NCBI GenBank assembly: GCA_005885035.1
Contig: VAXZ01000116.1
Location: 1 to 44,273, forward strand
Source of the DNA: Actinomycetota bacterium
GTDB lineage: Bacteria; Actinomycetota; UBA4738; HRBIN12
DNA: 44,273 bases
Reading direction: 5' to 3'
In this document: positions 40,882 through 44,273 of the stretch, one piece after another
How the letters are laid out: each line of letters opens with the position of its first letter
How positions within the stretch are numbered: the stretch's first letter is position 1
Notes under the pieces: generated by a model
The model's database searches: none
What the model was told of the DNA's origin: nothing
Seen by the model: only the letters and a program-made list of their open reading frames with translations
Translations under genes and position numbers: made by a program

Positions 40882-42106
40882 AGGCGCGCGCCGGATCGAG
40901 CGTGCGCAGATCGACCCCAGGGTCGAGCAGCGCCGCTCGATCCGGCGCCACCTCGCGGCGGATCAACGGAAGTGCCCGCCGCACGTCGCGGGGCCAGTCG
41001 AGGCTCACGCACGCCCGCAGGACCCCGGCCGGATCGAGGAAGAAAGCGCAGAACCGACGCTCGTCCAGCGACCCTCGGAGCACCATGTCGTCCGTGAGCG
41101 AGACCCCTCCCATCTGGATCTCGGAGTCGTACTGATCCGACCAGAACCAGTGCGGGTCGTCGAACGGAGCGTCGGAGCCGAGCATCGCGCCGGCCACGTG
41201 CTCGCCCATCTTGATCGCGTTGTCGAAGTGCTCCACGCGGATCTTCCCGAAGACCGGATGGTCGTGGGTCGCGACATCGCCCGCCGCGAACACGTTCGGG
41301 AACTCGGTTCGGAGGACCGCATCGACGCGGATGCCGCCGGGCTCGTCCAGCCCTTCCCCCGCCATCACCTCGACGTTCGGCTCCGTACCGATCCCCACCA
41401 CGACCAGGTCGCACGCGATCGAACGTCCCCGCCGGGTGATCACGCGCTCGACGCGACCCGACCCTTCGAACCGCTCGACGTCGTCCCCGAAGACGAGCTC
41501 CACCCCGTGGTCACGATGGATCAGCTCCACCACGCTGCCGATCCGCGTGCCGAGGATCCGGAAGAGCGCGGTTCCGAACAGCTCGACGATCGTCACCTCG
41601 ACGCCGAGCTGTCGGAGCGATGCCGCGACCTCCGCCCCGATGAACCCCATCCCCACGATCACGACCCTGCTCGCGCCGAGAGCCCGGGCACGGATCGCGT
41701 CGGCGTCCGGGATCCTCCGGAGTTGCAGCACCCCGTCGAGTCCGGCCCCAGGCACGTCCAGCACCCGGTTCCGGACGCCGGTCGCGACCAGGGCCGCATC
41801 GAACGGGATGCTCCCGCCGTCGCCGAAGGTGACGGCCCCACCTCGAGGATCGACCCGCTCGACCACCGTCCCCAGGCGGACCTCGATCTCCTGCTCCTCC
41901 CACCATCCGGGCGGACGGACGAACAGCTCCTCCGCGGGCTCCTCGCCACGCAGGTACGCCTTGGACAACCCCGGACGCTCGTACGGCTCGTGCGGTTCGT
42001 CGCCGAGCATGATCAGACGGCCGTCGAACCCGGATCCGCGCAGCGTCGCCGCCGCGGTGGCGGCGGTGAGCGACGCGCCGACGATCACGAAGGTGCGGTC
42101 GGCCAC
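40880..42106 (-). CDS. FAD-dependent ferredoxin/rubredoxin reductase-type oxidoreductase
   Basis: The 408-residue flavoprotein has the FAD motif VIVGASLTAATAAATLR, the NAD(P)H motif VVIVGMGFIGAEVAASL near residue 147, the ATG-type segment ALVATGVRNR, and VFAAGDVATHDHPVFG. The C-terminal reductase domain (HWFWSDQYDSEIQMGG) is that of BphA4/rhodocoxin-reductase-like proteins that pass electrons from NADH to a Rieske-type ferredoxin for oxygenases. The start is GTG, 8 nt after the stop of a small Rieske gene, so the two form an electron chain that might serve the two P450s or an oxygenase elsewhere. The first motif has G-A-S in place of the usual G-x-G, as in many members. Confidence 0.93.
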   Translation of the reverse strand: MADRTFVIVGASLTAATAAATLRGSGFDGRLIMLGDEPHEPYERPGLSKAYLRGEEPAEELFVRPPGWWEEQEIEVRLGTVVERVDPRGGAVTFGDGGSIPFDAALVATGVRNRVLDVPGAGLDGVLQLRRIPDADAIRARALGASRVVIVGMGFIGAEVAASLRQLGVEVTIVELFGTALFRILGTRIGSVVELIHRDHGVELVFGDDVERFEGSGRVERVITRRGRSIACDLVVVGIGTEPNVEVMAGEGLDEPGGIRVDAVLRTEFPNVFAAGDVATHDHPVFGKIRVEHFDNAIKMGEHVAGAMLGSDAPFDDPHWFWSDQYDSEIQMGGVSLTDDMVLRGSLDERRFCAFFLDPAGVLRACVSLDWPRDVRRALPLIRREVAPDRAALLDPGVDLRTLDPARA

Positions 42107-42114
42107 GGACGGGT

Positions 42115-42426
42115 TCAGGCCTCGACCTGGATCTGACCGTCCTGCTCGCGGACGCCGTAGGTCTTGATCGCCTCGGTGGCCGGACCCTCGATGACCTCAC
42201 CCGTCTCCATGGAGAACATGCTGCCGTGGCATTCGCATCGGATCGTCGTTCCGTCGATCTCCCCGCCCATCGACAGGTTGCAATGCCGGTGGGTGCAGAT
42301 GTCGCTGAACGCGTACAGCGCGGACCCGGAACGCGCCACCGCGACCTCGGCACCCTTCACCTCGAACGCCTTCGCCGCGCCTTCCTCGACGTCGCTCGTC
42401 GCGGCGACCGTGATGAACTCCGCCAT
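42115..42426 (-). CDS. Rieske [2Fe-2S] ferredoxin
   Basis: The 103-residue protein has the two cluster boxes CTHRHCNL (Cys-x-His) and CECHGSMF (Cys-x-x-His) near residues 43 and 62. The length and the ending YGVREQDGQIQVEA are those of BphA3/CarAc-type Rieske ferredoxins, small carriers for ring-hydroxylating dioxygenases and some P450s. The ATG at 42426 has AAGGGGG close upstream; the longer in-frame start is rejected. It is followed by the reductase gene, its likely electron donor. Confidence 0.94.
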   Translation of the reverse strand: MAEFITVAATSDVEEGAAKAFEVKGAEVAVARSGSALYAFSDICTHRHCNLSMGGEIDGTTIRCECHGSMFSMETGEVIEGPATEAIKTYGVREQDGQIQVEA

Positions 42427-42457
42427 GGTTCCCCCTTGGGTCGTGGTTTCCCGAAGC

Positions 42458-43360
42458 CTACGCGGGAGCGACCGGAGGCGGTTCTGCTCCGGGGTCGTGG
42501 TGCGGATCCTCGGCTCCATCGGTCCCCGGGCGAACCTCGCGCCGCCGAGCCCTCGCGCGCAACACGTAGGTCCCCGCCAGCGTCCCGTAGAAGACGGTCA
42601 GCCCGACCATCCCTTCGCGGAACGAGATCGGCAGCAGGACCGGCACGAACGCTCCGATGACCCATGCGCCCTGGAAGAGGACCTCGTACCGCACGAATAC
42701 CCGACCGAGTGCTCCTTCGGGTGCGTACCGTTGCATCAGGCTCGCGAACGCCAGGCGCGCGAACTCCGAGGCCGCCCCCGCCGTGAGCGCGTAGATCGCC
42801 AGCAGGGGGGCCCGGAAGAGCTCGGCGGCGACGAGCGCGCCGATCCCCGCCGAGCACACGCACGCGATCACGACCGCTTCCTCTCGGGTCTGCGTGCGAA
42901 GGGTGGGCGCGATGATGTCGGCCAGGAACGTCCCCGTGATGCCCGAGCCGGCGACGAGCGCGAAGATCCAGGGCGCCACCTGGGCGTCGCGGAGCGCGAA
43001 CGCCATGAGGAACAGCAGGAAGCCGCCGGCCGCGCGGATCCCGATCGCCCCCATCGCTGGCATCGCGAGCTGCGGGATCCTTCCCCGTGTCGCCACGTTC
43101 CCCCGGACGTTCGGCGGCTCGGTCAGCCTCCCCGGATGCGGCAACCGGATCGTGCAGAGCGCCGACGTTCCGTAGACCAGTGCGGCCGTATAGATCGGAC
43201 CGGCGCCGCCGAAGACCTTCAGGGCCACGAAACCAACGGGCGCCGCCCCGATCGCCCCTGCGACGGCGATCCGCCCGAGCCGCGCGTTGGCGCGCAACAG
43301 CCCCTCTTCCCTCGAGGCGTAGGCCATCGTGAGCCCGTTCTTCACGATCCCGTGGATCTT
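42458..43360 (-). pseudogene. MFS transporter, C-terminal part of a split gene
   Basis: This frame encodes about 300 residues with TM helices 5-12 of a major facilitator protein. It is open from 43360, where KIHGIVKNGLTMAYASREEG reads as normal MFS sequence (end of TM4 and the following loop); the first start codon is the GTG at 43345. Further on come RANARLGRIAVAGAIG and FAALVAGSG-like helices. The N-terminal helices are in another frame just upstream on the same strand (43359-43700). TM3 and most of TM4 are missing from both pieces, so a deletion of very roughly 100-150 bp with a frame change explains the break. It lies after gatB on the same strand. Confidence 0.8.
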
Positions 43361-43700
43361 ACGTCACCGAGCGACGGGGACCTGCACGGTCGAGGATCGG
43401 GACGATCAATGGGCCCGCCAGCGCGAGCGGGAGCACGGTGAGACCGAGGAACAGCGCGACCCGGAGGCGTGACTCCGCGACCGGCACGTGGAAGAAGATC
43501 GAGTCGGCGAGCGAGATGGCGAGCAAAGCATCGCCGGCGACGCTCGTCAGATGGTTCAGACCATAGGCGTCGATCGGATCGGGCGACCGCCACATCCTTC
43601 GCAGCGGGTAGACGATGAGACCCTGGACGGCGCGGACGGCGCCGAGGAGCACCAGCTGCCAGAGCGCGAGGCGGCGGCGCTTCCGAGGGGTCGTCCCCAC
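43359..43700 (-). pseudogene. MFS transporter, N-terminal part of a split gene
   Basis: The 113-residue frame has a basic N-terminus (MGTTPRKRRRLALWQ) and then covers TM1 and TM2 of an MFS protein. It reaches the motif A loop VPILDRAGPRR and ends at a TAA three codons later (SVT*). The remainder of the protein is found at once in the next frame (42458-43360), minus TM3 and most of TM4. Two TM helices alone would not transport, so the gene is broken unless the join is an assembly fault. It starts 7 nt after the gatB stop. Confidence 0.8.
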
Positions 43701-43707
43701 CTGGGTG

Positions 43708-44273
43708 CTATCCCTGCAGGCGCTCCCGCAGGAGCTCCTGCGCCACCTTCGGGTTCGCGGCGCCCCCGGCCTTCTGCATCAGCTGCCCCACGAGGAAGCC
43801 GATCACGCCGTCCTTGCCGCCGCGGAATTTCTCGACGACGTCGGGATGCTCGTCGATGACCTGATCGACGAAGACCCCCAGCGCGCCCGCATCGGAGACC
43901 TGCTTGAGTTGCAGGCTGTCGACGATCTCTGGGATCGCGGCGCCGGAGACGAAGGCATCCTCCAAGGCCTGCTTCGCACCGGCCCCGGAGATCGTGCCGT
44001 CGGCGACCAGGTGGACGATGTCGGCGACGTGCCCGGCCGTGAGCGCCCCGTCCGACCCGGCCGCGTTCCGGAGGGCCGCGACGTCCTGCGTGATCCAGGT
44101 GGCCGCCGGCGCCGGATCGGCGCCGGCGGCGACCGCGCCCTCGAAGAGCATCACGGAGGTCCGATCGGCCACCAGCACCCGGACGACCTCGGATCGCACG
44201 CCGAGGGCATCGTAGCGCACGCGTCGCGCGCGCGGGAGCTCGGGGATGGTCGCTCGGATCTCGTCGATCCATC
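43708..44273 (-). CDS. gatB: Asp/Glu-tRNA amidotransferase subunit B, 3' part
   Basis: The C-terminal 188 residues of GatB are present and the gene runs off the window. Visible are WIDEIRATIPELPRARRVRY at the edge, the linker helices (ADIVHLVADGTISG), and the YqeY-like tail GVIGFLVGQLMQKAGGAANP ending LLRERLQG. GatB binds Glu-tRNA(Gln) or Asp-tRNA(Asn) and activates the amide transfer with GatA and GatC. Together with GltX here, it implies that Gln-tRNA is made indirectly. No start can be given because it lies outside. Confidence 0.95.
   Translation of the reverse strand, partial: WIDEIRATIPELPRARRVRYDALGVRSEVVRVLVADRTSVMLFEGAVAAGADPAPAATWITQDVAALRNAAGSDGALTAGHVADIVHLVADGTISGAGAKQALEDAFVSGAAIPEIVDSLQLKQVSDAGALGVFVDQVIDEHPDVVEKFRGGKDGVIGFLVGQLMQKAGGAANPKVAQELLRERLQG

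Noticed and set aside
1-44273. CRISPR array, toxin-antitoxin, IS element or phage module
   Set aside because: No regularly spaced repeats, no transposase or integrase motifs and no small two-gene toxin pair were found on either strand.

Overview
The window is GC-rich DNA (roughly two-thirds G+C) packed with genes that mostly sit in short operons with 1 to 8 nt overlaps. GTG starts are common. Several genes appear leaderless, with a TANNNT -10 box 6-7 nt before GTG or ATG. There is an F420-type luciferase-like oxidoreductase, and the set tRNA-Glu, GltX and GatB implies the indirect Gln-tRNA route. This points to an uncultured or poorly described actinobacterium (Actinomycetota); the class cannot be set from the sequence. 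No IS element, integrase, CRISPR array or phage gene was seen, and no stretch over 300 nt lacks a gene.

Layout. 1-2100: tRNA-Glu(CUC), a leaderless membrane protein, a lipid-anchored or secreted cupin, and a tiny Cys-rich protein. 2100-5900 (minus): an operon of an acetoacetate-decarboxylase-like protein, a fumarylacetoacetate-hydrolase (FAH) protein, gltX, an amidase and the tiny protein, fired from a 19-nt bidirectional leaderless promoter shared with a second FAH gene (plus). 6800-8600: a SRPBCC protein and a cytochrome P450. 8600-9740: a secreted EXORDIUM-like protein whose Shine-Dalgarno lies in a hairpin. 9740-13990 (minus): a tightly coupled operon of a GcoA-like P450, a MetE C-terminal-like zinc methyltransferase, a group II PLP decarboxylase and a MarR regulator, facing a glutamine-synthetase-like ligase. 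15360-22760: an AhpD-like protein, a truncated SDR fused tail-to-tail with a truncated F420 oxidoreductase, an APC permease, an HpaD-like ring-cleavage dioxygenase, an HpaE-like dehydrogenase, and a serine/threonine dehydratase-like enzyme.

22770-31770 (minus): M1 aminopeptidase, IlvE, a methyltransferase, two DmdA-like folate-dependent demethylase paralogues with a YqgE gene between them, and a PYROXD2-like FAD enzyme. 31800-36100: MFS exporter, serA and a class V aminotransferase (probable serine synthesis). 36200-40870 (plus): an FtsX-type ABC permease with two different ATPases. 40880-44273 (minus): ferredoxin reductase plus Rieske protein, an MFS gene broken by an internal deletion, and the 3' end of gatB.

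Taken together, the accessory part looks like a catabolic and one-carbon region. APC uptake, PLP decarboxylation, possible gamma-glutamylation, homoprotocatechuate-type meta cleavage (HpaD, HpaE, FAH/HpaG-like) and several probable demethylases (P450, MetE-like, two DmdA-like) could together process methylated aromatic amines or methylated sulfur/nitrogen compounds. That pathway is an inference; the families themselves are well supported. Two separate gene breaks (16.77 kb and 43.36 kb) both look like small internal deletions and should be checked as possible assembly errors.
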